This document shows positions 7,781 through 16,292 of a DNA stretch of 64,000 nt, one piece after another; position 1 is the first letter of the stretch; each line of letters opens with the position of its first letter. A program made the position numbers and the translations under genes. This DNA is from JBBQKI01 sp038326725. Its GTDB lineage: Bacteria > Bacteroidota > Bacteroidia > Flavobacteriales > Flavobacteriaceae. The stretch lies in assembly GCA_038326725.1 (NCBI GenBank), contig JBBQKI010000008.1:12158-76157 (forward strand), written 5' to 3'. The notes under the pieces are model-generated. The model was not told the origin of the DNA, did not search any database, and saw only the letters and a program-made list of their open reading frames with translations.

Positions 7781-9319
7781 TTAATTAGGTTCGGTGTAAT
7801 AAATTTGAAGTTTCAGCCTTTTTTCCAAATTGGAAGTATTGTTCCCGTAAAGAACAGTTCCTTCCGGAGAAACAACACTGCTGGAAGGCACTTCTTTAAT
7901 CCCGGGAGCTTGTGGGCTTTCGAGTTCTTGGGTTGTGTTATTTAGTACATTTTGTGAAACTATCAGTCCCAAAGCCACATTCGTACTATCTTTATTTATA
8001 AGGTTACTAACGTGGTTCGTTATTTTTATTTTATAAAAATCGCCATTTTCATCATTTCCCCTTTCCAGTCTTCCCAAATGTTCGCTCACTGCATCAATAG
8101 GCTCGAGCCCACCTGTAATATCGAGGCTGAAGTCAACAAGAATATTGCTGTTTTTTAAATCATAAATTATCAATCGTTCGGGTTCGGTAGCACCACCGGG
8201 GGTCAAATCCTGGTTTACATAAAAAATTAGGTTTGCTTCATTAATAAGCCATTTCTTATCGCGAAGCTCATCAAGTTCGTCCGCGACCCCATTGGCATTT
8301 TCATCTTTCCCAAAAAGTTCGATTACAGAAATCACCCCTTCACCCCCTCGGACGTAAAGGTTTTCGTTCCCGTTTAAAATATTGGGATTAGTTATGGCTT
8401 CTTCTATATTTGCGGGAATTTCATTTTCAAAAGTATTTACGTTTACCCCGCCAAAATTCAAAGCCAAAATTTCATTTTCGCGCCCATCGTCTCCATCAAA
8501 ACTATAATGTAGTGTAATATTTGCACCAGCAATATCGAAAAGAAAAAGACTACCATCATCGGTAGATGATTCTACCTTAAAATAAATTCCTCGAAAATAA
8601 TTCCTAAAATTGTTATTGTTGTCCAAAACGGGATCACCTTCCATTTCCAAAATCCTTTCTGTGAAATAATCCACGGGCAAATTTACTCGTAGCCCTGGAG
8701 CCAAAAGTGTTTCCACTTCTTCGTCTCCTTCTCCTGTGGTAAAAACAAACCCCTCATTATCAGGGGTAAAATTTTCAATAGTATGAATCAATGGACCGAG
8801 GAAACTTTCAAAAGTGGGACCTTGATTGGAATAATATTTCTGAAATTCCTCAAAACCTGTATCCGGATCCAAATCCCTTAAAAAATAATCAGATTGAAAC
8901 AAGGAAATATTTATAGGGGAGTTCCCAAAAATAGAATCCAAGGTATAAGTTGTTTCTTCACCCGTGGTGGCTTCACTGAAAAAAGGTATGTAAAGGGTAA
9001 CGCTGTCCAAGACGGCACTGTCGCCAAAGGTTGGATTGTTCCTTTCGAGGGTTAGCTGAGATAATAAACTAATTGTGGATTTTCCGTAAATAGGATCATT
9101 GTAAACCCCCAATTGATACACAGGCAAACGGTTGCTTTGTACGGGAAGTAATTTTCGGCTATAGGAAATAACGGTTTTGGAATCGTCCAAAATCCCGTTT
9201 GGGGTTTCGGCTCCCAAAACTTCGGAGCCAATGGTGCTGATGTCTTCCTGACATGAAGCAAATGCAATAATTATTAATAATATTGTGCCTAAAGTTGGCA
9301 ACGTATTCGCGATTTTCAT
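7781..9319 (-). CDS. DUF4270-family lipoprotein
   Basis: 512 residues when started at the ATG whose complement is 9317-9319; a TTG two codons earlier is less likely. The signal ends in a lipobox FASC, followed by an acidic QED linker of the sort that sends Bacteroidota lipoproteins outward. The body is beta-rich with conserved LDSVTLYI and YYTEP patches typical of DUF4270. The family has no established function. It sits between the glycogen-synthase-like gene and glmS, an arrangement I recall across Flavobacteriaceae. That suggests a cell-envelope role, but this is inference. Confidence 0.85.
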   Translation of the reverse strand: MKIANTLPTLGTILLIIIAFASCQEDISTIGSEVLGAETPNGILDDSKTVISYSRKLLPVQSNRLPVYQLGVYNDPIYGKSTISLLSQLTLERNNPTFGDSAVLDSVTLYIPFFSEATTGEETTYTLDSIFGNSPINISLFQSDYFLRDLDPDTGFEEFQKYYSNQGPTFESFLGPLIHTIENFTPDNEGFVFTTGEGDEEVETLLAPGLRVNLPVDYFTERILEMEGDPVLDNNNNFRNYFRGIYFKVESSTDDGSLFLFDIAGANITLHYSFDGDDGRENEILALNFGGVNVNTFENEIPANIEEAITNPNILNGNENLYVRGGEGVISVIELFGKDENANGVADELDELRDKKWLINEANLIFYVNQDLTPGGATEPERLIIYDLKNSNILVDFSLDITGGLEPIDAVSEHLGRLERGNDENGDFYKIKITNHVSNLINKDSTNVALGLIVSQNVLNNTTQELESPQAPGIKEVPSSSVVSPEGTVLYGNNTSNLEKRLKLQIYYTEPN

Positions 9320-9339
9320 GGTCAAAAGTAGTGTGTGTA

Positions 9340-10149
9340 TTATTTTAAAACTTGGGATCGGTAAAAGTCTAAATATGCCGGGCCAAAAGTCTCCATATTG
9401 TGATACTTTAACACGGGGATTTTTAATTTGTCGATATATTCCACCAATTCCTTTGAGATTTCGGGAGATGCAATAATCGCCGCATCGGAATTTTTGATGG
9501 CGATTTTCATCATATTTATGTAATTCGGGATTTTCAGTTCTTCCACGGCTTCTTCATCAATAGCATCGAAAAGTATTTTATCGATTGTGCTTTCTGCTAA
9601 CGTATTATCAAACCCTTGATTGTATACAGAAGTAACTATTTTACTGTTCTCGAACAAGGGCTCATTGCCGTAGTAATTCCGGAGGTATAAAGGAAGAAAA
9701 GAAGCTAGCCAGCCATGAACGTGAATTATGTCCGGCGACCAATTCAGTTTTTTCACTGTTTCAATAACTCCTTTTGCAAAAAAAATCGCGCGCTCGTCAT
9801 TGTCCGAATAAAAATTACCTTCTTCGTCCGTATAGGTTGCCTTGCGCTTGAAATAATCATCATTTTCAATAAAATAAACTTGAATACGCTCTTTGGGAAT
9901 GGAAGCCACTTTAATGATGAGCGGCATGTCCAAATCGTTTATAACTAAATTCATCCCGGAAAGCCGGATTACTTCGTGCAATTGATGGCGGCGTTCGTTG
10001 ATGTTGCCATAGCGCGGCATAAAGATGCGGATTTGCCCACCTTTATTGTTGATCATTCTGGGGGCTTCAAACGACATTGAAGAAATCTCGGTCTCGGGAA
10101 GATACGGCATTACTTCGGAAGACACATACAAGACTCTTTTATCTTTCAT
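9340..10149 (-). CDS. Half-length glycogen/starch synthase-like protein (GT5 N-terminal domain only)
   Basis: 269 residues. The sequence follows the N-terminal GT-B domain of GlgA: VLYVSSEVMPY at the start, RIFMPRYG near 42, and DIIHVHGWLASFLPLYLR near 140-157 (the DIVHAHDW region). The usual enzyme is about 470-500 residues and starts with a KTGGLADV motif. Here that loop is replaced by ETEISSMSFEAPR, and the whole C-terminal ADP-glucose-binding domain is absent. The gene ends cleanly, with no remnant before DUF4270 20 nt on, so it is not a recent frameshift. It is probably a non-catalytic or repurposed paralogue conserved in this lineage. Confidence 0.85.
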   Translation of the reverse strand: MKDKRVLYVSSEVMPYLPETEISSMSFEAPRMINNKGGQIRIFMPRYGNINERRHQLHEVIRLSGMNLVINDLDMPLIIKVASIPKERIQVYFIENDDYFKRKATYTDEEGNFYSDNDERAIFFAKGVIETVKKLNWSPDIIHVHGWLASFLPLYLRNYYGNEPLFENSKIVTSVYNQGFDNTLAESTIDKILFDAIDEEAVEELKIPNYINMMKIAIKNSDAAIIASPEISKELVEYIDKLKIPVLKYHNMETFGPAYLDFYRSQVLK

Positions 10150-10187
10150 AAATTGGGGTGCTTTATTCCTATTGGGCTTAAAACATG

Positions 10188-10195
10188 CAAAATTA
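10188..10195 (-). promoter_or_regulatory. Predicted -7 element for the glgA-like/DUF4270/glmS unit
   Basis: Minus-strand TAATTTTG matches TAnnTTTG, 38 nt upstream of the ATG. No clear TTG was found at the -33 spacing, so this is a half-supported promoter. It lies in the divergent spacer shared with panC. Confidence 0.45.
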
Positions 10196-10226
10196 CGAAA
10201 ATTTATGTAGATTGTCTTTAATATAT

Positions 10227-10234
10227 TAATTTTG
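10227..10234 (+). promoter_or_regulatory. Predicted -7 element for panC-panD
   Basis: TAATTTTG matches TAnnTTTG and lies 19 nt upstream of the panC ATG, implying a very short leader. The -33 box is not clear: a TTG at 10212-10214 is too close. It is back to back with the minus-strand element at 10188-10195. Confidence 0.4.
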
Positions 10235-10253
10235 CCCGCTTATTAAAAAAACC

Positions 10254-11099
10254 ATGGGGCTATATTTCAACAAAGAATCTTTGGTGAATGCGTTGCAGTT
10301 AAGGCCCAAAAAGGGTAAACTTGGCTTTGTTCCCACCATGGGCGCTTTGCATCCGGGCCACCTTTCTCTTTTGGAAAAAGCACTGATGGAAAATGACACC
10401 GTTGTTGTCAGTATTTTTGTGAATCCAACCCAGTTCAACAATCCGGCAGATTTGAAAAAATACCCCCGCACCCTTGAAGCAGATGTTGCCCTTTTGGAAA
10501 ACTTGAAAGGCGATGTTTTGATATTTGCACCGGAAATTTCAGAAGTATATAGCAAAATTGTTGTTTCCAAAAAATACAATTTCAACGGGCTCGAAAACGA
10601 AATGGAGGGCAAGCACCGGACCGGACACTTTGACGGAGTTGGCACTATTTTAAATACTCTTTTTAGAATAATAAAACCCAATGTTGCCTATTTTGGGGAA
10701 AAGGATTTTCAGCAGTTACAAATCGTGAAAAAGCTTGTTATGATTGAAAAGCTCCCTGTAAATATCGTAGGTTGCCCAATTGTTCGGGAAGCCAACGGAC
10801 TGGCCATGAGCTCCCGCAACCAAAGGCTTTCCAAACAACAGTTTGACGAAGCAAGCTTTATTTTCAAAACCCTTTCGGAAGTAAAATTTAATTTCGGCCG
10901 GCTTTCATTTCCTCAATTGAACACTTTGGTAAAGGAACGGTTTTTGAAACATCCCCATTTAAAATTGGAATATTTTGAAATAGCCAACGCCAATACATTA
11001 AAAACCGCAAAACGAAAAAACAAAACCACAAAATACCGGGGCTTTATCGCGGCTTTCGCGGGTGAAGTCAGGTTGATCGATAATATTGCATTAAATTAA
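10254..11099 (+). CDS. panC: Pantothenate synthetase (pantoate-beta-alanine ligase)
   Basis: 281 residues. It joins pantoate and beta-alanine with ATP to give pantothenate for coenzyme A. It has the HIGH-type motif PTMGALHPGHLSLLEKA (H36-P-G-H39 region), the FVNPTQFN substrate segment, the GKHRTGHFDGV loop, FGEKDFQQLQ, and MSSRNQRLS near 185 (the KMSKS counterpart). Length is normal. The ATG at 10254 gives the expected N-terminus. panD follows after 13 nt, so ligase and beta-alanine supply are co-transcribed. Confidence 0.97.
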   Translation: MGLYFNKESLVNALQLRPKKGKLGFVPTMGALHPGHLSLLEKALMENDTVVVSIFVNPTQFNNPADLKKYPRTLEADVALLENLKGDVLIFAPEISEVYSKIVVSKKYNFNGLENEMEGKHRTGHFDGVGTILNTLFRIIKPNVAYFGEKDFQQLQIVKKLVMIEKLPVNIVGCPIVREANGLAMSSRNQRLSKQQFDEASFIFKTLSEVKFNFGRLSFPQLNTLVKERFLKHPHLKLEYFEIANANTLKTAKRKNKTTKYRGFIAAFAGEVRLIDNIALN

Positions 11100-11112
11100 T
11101 ACCTTTGGCCCC

Positions 11113-11460
11113 ATGTTAATACACGTTTTAAAATCAAAAATCCATCGCGTAAAAGTTACGGGAGCCGACCTAAATTATGTGGGGAGCATAACCATTGATC
11201 AAGACTTGATGGATGCCGCCAACATTGTTGAAGGCGAAAAAATACAAATCGTCAACAATAATAATGGCGAAAGGCTTGAAACCTACGTAATACCCGCTCT
11301 GCGCGGCAGTGGCGAAATCACCTTGAATGGGGCGGCCGCACGAAAAGTTTCTCCTGGCGATGTGCTTATCTTAATAACCTATACGCTAATGGAAATGGAA
11401 GAAGCCAAAAAATTCAAACCCTCCCTAATTTTCCCAAACGAAGATAATCTCCTCCGCTAA
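11113..11460 (+). CDS. panD: Aspartate 1-decarboxylase proenzyme
   Basis: 115 residues. It decarboxylates aspartate to beta-alanine for the PanC reaction. The self-cleavage site is visible as Y22-V-G24|S25-I-T in NYVGSITID; cleavage leaves a pyruvoyl group on the alpha chain. K9 and R54-region residues, the central NGERLETYVIP motif and GAAARKVSPGD are the family hallmarks. Intact. It forms a tight operon with panC, and the next gene starts 2 nt after its stop. Confidence 0.97.
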   Translation: MLIHVLKSKIHRVKVTGADLNYVGSITIDQDLMDAANIVEGEKIQIVNNNNGERLETYVIPALRGSGEITLNGAAARKVSPGDVLILITYTLMEMEEAKKFKPSLIFPNEDNLLR

Positions 11461-11462
11461 TT

Positions 11463-12428
11463 TTGACACGCCAGGTTACAAAGTTTTTAAAGATTTCCTT
11501 GCCCTTGGCATTGGGGATTTTTTTAATCTGGTATTCCTATTCAAAATTCACTCAAGAACAATTGCTGGAAATACGGCTGTATTTTGAAAAAGCAGATTAT
11601 TGGATCATTGCCCTTTCGGTTTTCCTGAGTTTTTTGAGCCACGTTTCCCGGGCCTATCGCTGGAGTTTCATGCTGGAGCCAATGGGTTACAAACCCCGCT
11701 TGCTCAATAATTTCATGGCGGTTTACATTGCGTATTTAATGAACATTTTCATCCCCAAAAGTGGTGAATTTTCCCGGGCCATCGTTTTGGACAAATACAA
11801 CGACGTGCCATTTGAAAAAGGTTTTGGTACTATTATTTCCGAACGCATCGTCGACCTTATATTCCTTTTAATATTTACCTTAGTTGCACTTTTTATTGAA
11901 TTTGACGTGCTTTACGCCTATTTATCAGAAATCGTGGCGCCCACAAAATTATATTTTGCACTTGGGGGTTTATTTTTAATAGTGGTTGTTTTTTTTCTGT
12001 TCCTGAAATTTTCAAAATCTAAGGTCCGGCATAAACTCAAACAATTTTTTTCAGGTTTAAAAGAAGGCGTCCTCAGTATTCTTTTAATGAAAAAAAAATG
12101 GGCATTTATATTTCACACTTTCCTCATTTGGGGGCTTTACCTTCTGTCTTTTTCTGTCGCCTTGCATGTACTTGAAGAAACGAGCACCATATCTTTTGGC
12201 ACTATTATTTTAACATTTGTGGTGGGCAGTTTTGCTGTGGCTTTTACCAATAGCGGGTTTGGTTCCTATCCCTTTTTCGTGGCGGGGGTCTTGGCCGTTT
12301 TTGGGATTCCCGAAACAGTGGGCACAGCCTTTGGCTGGATTATTTGGATTTCCAATTTTGCGTCCATTGTTTTTTTTGGGGGGCTTTCGTTTCTTTTTCT
12401 ACCAATTTACAACAGAGTAAAAATTTAA
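11463..12428 (+). CDS. Lysylphosphatidylglycerol-synthase-TM/flippase-like membrane protein
   Basis: 321 residues with a TTG start 2 nt after the panD stop; no better ATG is near. It is very hydrophobic, with about eight predicted membrane spans. It matches the UPF0104/AglD2-type family (the membrane half of MprF). The conserved cytoplasmic patch SHVSRAYRWSFMLEPMGY and the MNIFIPKSGEFSRAIVL motif are visible. The soluble aminoacyl-transferase half of MprF is absent, so it is more likely a lipid translocator or relative than a lysylPG synthase. Substrate unknown. Translationally coupled to panD. Confidence 0.82.
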   Translation: MTRQVTKFLKISLPLALGIFLIWYSYSKFTQEQLLEIRLYFEKADYWIIALSVFLSFLSHVSRAYRWSFMLEPMGYKPRLLNNFMAVYIAYLMNIFIPKSGEFSRAIVLDKYNDVPFEKGFGTIISERIVDLIFLLIFTLVALFIEFDVLYAYLSEIVAPTKLYFALGGLFLIVVVFFLFLKFSKSKVRHKLKQFFSGLKEGVLSILLMKKKWAFIFHTFLIWGLYLLSFSVALHVLEETSTISFGTIILTFVVGSFAVAFTNSGFGSYPFFVAGVLAVFGIPETVGTAFGWIIWISNFASIVFFGGLSFLFLPIYNRVKI

Positions 12429-12504
12429 TTTTTCCGCCGGTCCCTTTTTTCTGAAAATGGCAAATTCAAAATTTGCTATCTTTCCACTTGAAAAATTCCT
12501 TTTT

Positions 12505-13653
12505 ATGAAAAAAATACTTTTACTCGCGTTTTGCATTTTATGCAGTTTTCCTTTTTCTGCCCAAACCATTTATGAAGAATTCAATTCCACAAAACTTGGC
12601 GGCTCGAGAAGGTTGAAGATTCAGCTTCCCCGGAATTATGAGGCCAATACCGACAAAGTTTATCCTATAGTCCTAGTGCTGGACGCGGATTACCTTTTTG
12701 AGCCAGTAGCCGGGAACGTTGATTATTTCAGCTATTGGGAAGACATGCCCGAATCCATTGTGGTAGGCATAATGCAGGCCGACACCCGTTATGACGATGG
12801 TTCCTACGATGATGCCAACTATTTGCCAGCAGACAAAGGCGCGGCTTTTTTTGAATTCATAGGCTTGGAACTGCTCCCCTACATTGACCAAAAATACCGC
12901 ACGGCAAAATTCATTATTGGGGTTGGGCACGATTTTACAGCGAATTTCCTGAATTATTATTTATTTAAAAATCCGCCATTGTTTAATGGCTACATTATTT
13001 TAAGTCCCGATTTGGCCCCGATGATGGATGAAAACCTTCCCCCGCGAATTCCCGCCATCCCCGGGAAAATATTTTATTACCTTGCCACCGGCACGGATGA
13101 TATAGAGGCTTTGAAGGAAAGCACTGAAGATTTAAACAAAAAGCTCGCTCCATTAAAAACCGCGAATTTTAATTATTATTTCGACAATTTTGAGGGCGCC
13201 ACACACTATTCCCTTGCAGCAAAGGGCATTCCTAACGCTTTAGAGAAAATATTCGCAGTTTATCGCCCCATCAGCAAACAGGAATATACCGATGTATTAT
13301 TGAAATTGGAAACCCCCATTCATCAATATTTATTGGATAAATATGCAACGATTAAAGACCTTTTCGGAATAACAAACCCCATTCGCACAAACGATTATTT
13401 TGCCACCGCCACCGCTTCCGAAAAGAAAAAGCAATGGGAATCGCTTCGCGAGATTGCCACGATGGCAAAAAGGGATTACCCGGATACCGTTTTGGGCGAT
13501 TATTATTTGGGACGCTATTACGAAGAAACCGGCGATCCCAAAAAAGCAATGCGTACTTTTCAAGGCGCGTACGATAAAGAAGAAGTAGATTTTATAACCG
13601 TGGACATGCTGTTGGACCGGGCCGATAAGATCAAAACAGATTTCGGGTATTGA
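12505..13653 (+). CDS. Secreted alpha/beta-hydrolase-fold esterase-like protein, probable non-catalytic
   Basis: 382 residues from the internal ATG at 12505, which yields a clean signal peptide (MKKILLLAFCILC...SAQ); an ATG 16 codons earlier would add an unlikely extension. The body follows the putative-esterase (EstD/siderophore-esterase) family: RLKIQLPRNYEAN, VYPIVLVLDADYLF, then the nucleophile-elbow position. There the expected G-x-S-x-G reads G141-H142-D143-F-T, so the catalytic serine is replaced by Asp and the second Gly is lost. A C-terminal TPR-like segment (LGDYYLGRYYEETGDPKKA) follows. Fold call is strong; hydrolysis is doubtful. Its stop overlaps the radA start region by design of a tight operon. 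Confidence 0.8.
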   Translation: MKKILLLAFCILCSFPFSAQTIYEEFNSTKLGGSRRLKIQLPRNYEANTDKVYPIVLVLDADYLFEPVAGNVDYFSYWEDMPESIVVGIMQADTRYDDGSYDDANYLPADKGAAFFEFIGLELLPYIDQKYRTAKFIIGVGHDFTANFLNYYLFKNPPLFNGYIILSPDLAPMMDENLPPRIPAIPGKIFYYLATGTDDIEALKESTEDLNKKLAPLKTANFNYYFDNFEGATHYSLAAKGIPNALEKIFAVYRPISKQEYTDVLLKLETPIHQYLLDKYATIKDLFGITNPIRTNDYFATATASEKKKQWESLREIATMAKRDYPDTVLGDYYLGRYYEETGDPKKAMRTFQGAYDKEEVDFITVDMLLDRADKIKTDFGY

Positions 13654-13655
13654 TA

Positions 13656-15017
13656 ATGTCCAAAACCAAAACCATTTTTTTCTGCCAAAATTGCGGTGCC
13701 CAATATTCCAAATGGCAGGGCCAGTGCACGGCTTGCAAAGAATGGAACACAGTTGCGGAGGAAGTGGTTCAAAAAGCCGAAAAATCAAGCTGGAAAACTT
13801 CGGAAAACCCATTGAAGAAGGTAGCCAAACCCCAACGGATCTCTGAAATTTCCAATCAATCCGAAGTCCGGCTCAATACTAAAAACAACGAACTAAACCG
13901 TGTTTTGGGCGGTGGCCTTGTTCCAGGATCACTTACCCTTTTGGGCGGCGAACCGGGGATCGGGAAAAGCACGCTTATGTTGCAAATCGCTTTGCAACTT
14001 CCCTATAAAACCCTTTATGTTTCCGGCGAAGAAAGTGCTCAGCAAATTAAAATGAGGGCCGAGAGAATTCAGCCCGTTTCGGAAAATTGCTACATTTTAA
14101 CCGAAACCAAAACTCAAAATATTTTTCGGCAAATTGAAGAAACCGAACCGGACATCGTTGTTGTTGATTCCATTCAAACATTGCACACAGATTATATCGA
14201 AAGCAGCCCCGGCAGTATTTCGCAAATTCGGGAATGTACAGCCGAGCTCATAAAATTTGCAAAGGAAACCGCGACCCCGGTTATTTTGATTGGCCACATC
14301 ACCAAGGACGGCAGTATTGCCGGCCCGAAGGTTTTGGAACACATGGTGGACACCGTGCTGCAGTTTGAGGGCGACCGCAACCATATTTACAGGATTTTAC
14401 GAGCCAACAAAAACCGTTTTGGCAGCACCAACGAACTGGGAATTTATGAAATGCAAGGTTCCGGTTTACGAGAGGTTTCCAACCCTTCGGAAATATTAAT
14501 ATCCAAAAACGAGGAAGAATTAAGCGGGACGGCGATTTCCGCAACGCTCGAAGGAATGCGACCATTGATGATTGAAATTCAAGCTTTGGTGAGCACCGCT
14601 GTTTACGGAACACCTCAACGTAGTGCCACCGGCTACAATGCAAAACGGTTAAATATGATCTTAGCAGTACTTGAAAAACGCGCGGGATTCAAACTGGGCG
14701 CAAAAGATGTTTTTTTAAATGTAACTGGTGGTATAACTGTGGACGACCCAGCAATTGATCTTGCAGTGGTTGCCGCCGTGCTTTCCTCAAATATCGATAT
14801 TGCCATTGATAAAACCCTATGTTTTGCCGCCGAAATTGGCCTTGCCGGCGAAGTGAGACCTGTTACCAGAATTGACCAACGCATTTTGGAAGCCGAAAAA
14901 CTGGGGTTTACTTCAATCGTTATTTCCAAATATTGTAAAATCCCAAAAACAGATTCCCAAATCAATATCATCAAAGTGGCGAAGGTGCACGATGTGGTGA
15001 AGCATTTGTTTGGTTAA
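13656..15017 (+). CDS. radA: DNA repair protein RadA (Sms)
   Basis: 453 residues from the ATG at 13656; a TTG two codons earlier is less likely. A zinc finger comes first (C10, C13, C24, C27), then the RecA-like ATPase with Walker A GGEPGIGKST at 97-106, the RadA-specific KNRFG motif near 252-256, and a C-terminal Lon-protease-like domain. RadA is a DnaB-like helicase that processes branched recombination intermediates. All key motifs are present and the length is normal. It follows the esterase-like gene with 2 nt between stop and start. Confidence 0.97.
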   Translation: MSKTKTIFFCQNCGAQYSKWQGQCTACKEWNTVAEEVVQKAEKSSWKTSENPLKKVAKPQRISEISNQSEVRLNTKNNELNRVLGGGLVPGSLTLLGGEPGIGKSTLMLQIALQLPYKTLYVSGEESAQQIKMRAERIQPVSENCYILTETKTQNIFRQIEETEPDIVVVDSIQTLHTDYIESSPGSISQIRECTAELIKFAKETATPVILIGHITKDGSIAGPKVLEHMVDTVLQFEGDRNHIYRILRANKNRFGSTNELGIYEMQGSGLREVSNPSEILISKNEEELSGTAISATLEGMRPLMIEIQALVSTAVYGTPQRSATGYNAKRLNMILAVLEKRAGFKLGAKDVFLNVTGGITVDDPAIDLAVVAAVLSSNIDIAIDKTLCFAAEIGLAGEVRPVTRIDQRILEAEKLGFTSIVISKYCKIPKTDSQINIIKVAKVHDVVKHLFG

Positions 15018-15089
15018 TTTTGTTATAAAGCAAAGGGTTACAGTTTTAATTTCAAAGCTTTGGCATTATTCCTGCATTTAAAACCCGCT

Positions 15090-16226
15090 ATGATTAAAAA
15101 AATTATCCTCCCTTTTATTACAGCCATCGTTTTGCTTTCCAGCTGCAAGCAGATTCAAAAAGCAACCGATGTTATTACGCAACCCACCGCCCGGGAAATG
15201 TATGAACGTAATTTTGAAAAAGGCGATCCTAATATTTCCGCTTGGAAATATGCTTTTGAAACAGCCCGGCGCGACAGCCTTCAAATCACCTTGCCCTATT
15301 TGGAGCATGGGGTTTTTGACCCTGCCTCCCTTTCGGTGTACAGTTATAACCTTCAATTAAGGGAAGGCGAAAAGATAATTGTGGAAATCGATAAAACCAT
15401 CGATTCCGTTTCAGTTTTCATTGACCTTTTTCAAATAAAAAAAGACACAACGCAAACATTGAAACCCATGATTTCAAACGATAGGGATGCTGAATCCATT
15501 TCTTTCGACATTGCTGAATCCTCTTTTTATAAAATAATTGTTCAGCCAGAAATGAGTCGGCAAACTGCTTTTAGCATAAAAATTTATGCCCGGCCCAGCT
15601 ACGCTTTCCCCGTAAGCGGCGTGGACAACAAGGCAATTCAAAGCTTTTGGGCCGATGTACGAGATGGCGGCAACCGTTCCCACGAAGGGGTCGATATTTT
15701 TGCGGATAAGGGAACACCGGTGATTGCAGTAACCGATGGGCGCGTTGGGTTTACTGGCGAACGAGGTTTGGGAGGAAAGCAAGTTTGGCTGCGTGACGGC
15801 CTTTTCGGAAAATCAATTTATTACGCCCATTTGGACAGCATCAATGTAAAATCCGGAATTACCGTGAAAAGGGGCGATACACTTGGTTTTGTGGGGAACA
15901 CCGGCAACGCCAAAACCACGAAACCACATTTGCATTTCGGGATTTACAAAAGCACCACGGGCCCTGTGAATCCGCTGCCCTACATAAAAATCACTGAAAT
16001 ACCCGAGTTTGAAAAATCACTTTCATCGGTTTTGGGGAAAATTAAATCCAATAATGCTACTATTCGTAAAGGCCCTTCCACGGCTTTCAGGGAAATATTG
16101 AATTTGAAAAAATCCGATTCGGTGCAAATTTTGGGAAAGGCAGAAAAATGGTACCACATTTCGGCTGCCGACACTTTGAAAGGCTTCATGCACGAATCGC
16201 TCGTCGAGGAAATTCCCTTAAATTAA
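15090..16226 (+). CDS. M23-family metallopeptidase lipoprotein with C-terminal SH3b domain
   Basis: 378 residues from the ATG at 15090; the frame is open from a TTG at 15060, but only the later start gives a proper signal. The lipobox is LSSC with Cys19. Around residues 90-165 lies a beta-rich domain. The LytM/M23 zinc peptidase core shows H...D in HEGVDIFADKG and HLHFG in the PHLHFGIY motif. A bacterial SH3 domain (TIRKGPSTAFREI, MHESLVEE) closes the protein. It likely cuts peptidoglycan cross-bridges or binds them at the envelope. All zinc ligands expected for activity appear present. Confidence 0.88.
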   Translation: MIKKIILPFITAIVLLSSCKQIQKATDVITQPTAREMYERNFEKGDPNISAWKYAFETARRDSLQITLPYLEHGVFDPASLSVYSYNLQLREGEKIIVEIDKTIDSVSVFIDLFQIKKDTTQTLKPMISNDRDAESISFDIAESSFYKIIVQPEMSRQTAFSIKIYARPSYAFPVSGVDNKAIQSFWADVRDGGNRSHEGVDIFADKGTPVIAVTDGRVGFTGERGLGGKQVWLRDGLFGKSIYYAHLDSINVKSGITVKRGDTLGFVGNTGNAKTTKPHLHFGIYKSTTGPVNPLPYIKITEIPEFEKSLSSVLGKIKSNNATIRKGPSTAFREILNLKKSDSVQILGKAEKWYHISAADTLKGFMHESLVEEIPLN

Positions 16227-16292
16227 TCGTAAATTTTCTTTTAAAACGGACGGTAAAGGTATCTTTAAGTTTCATCCCAAAAAATATCCGCC

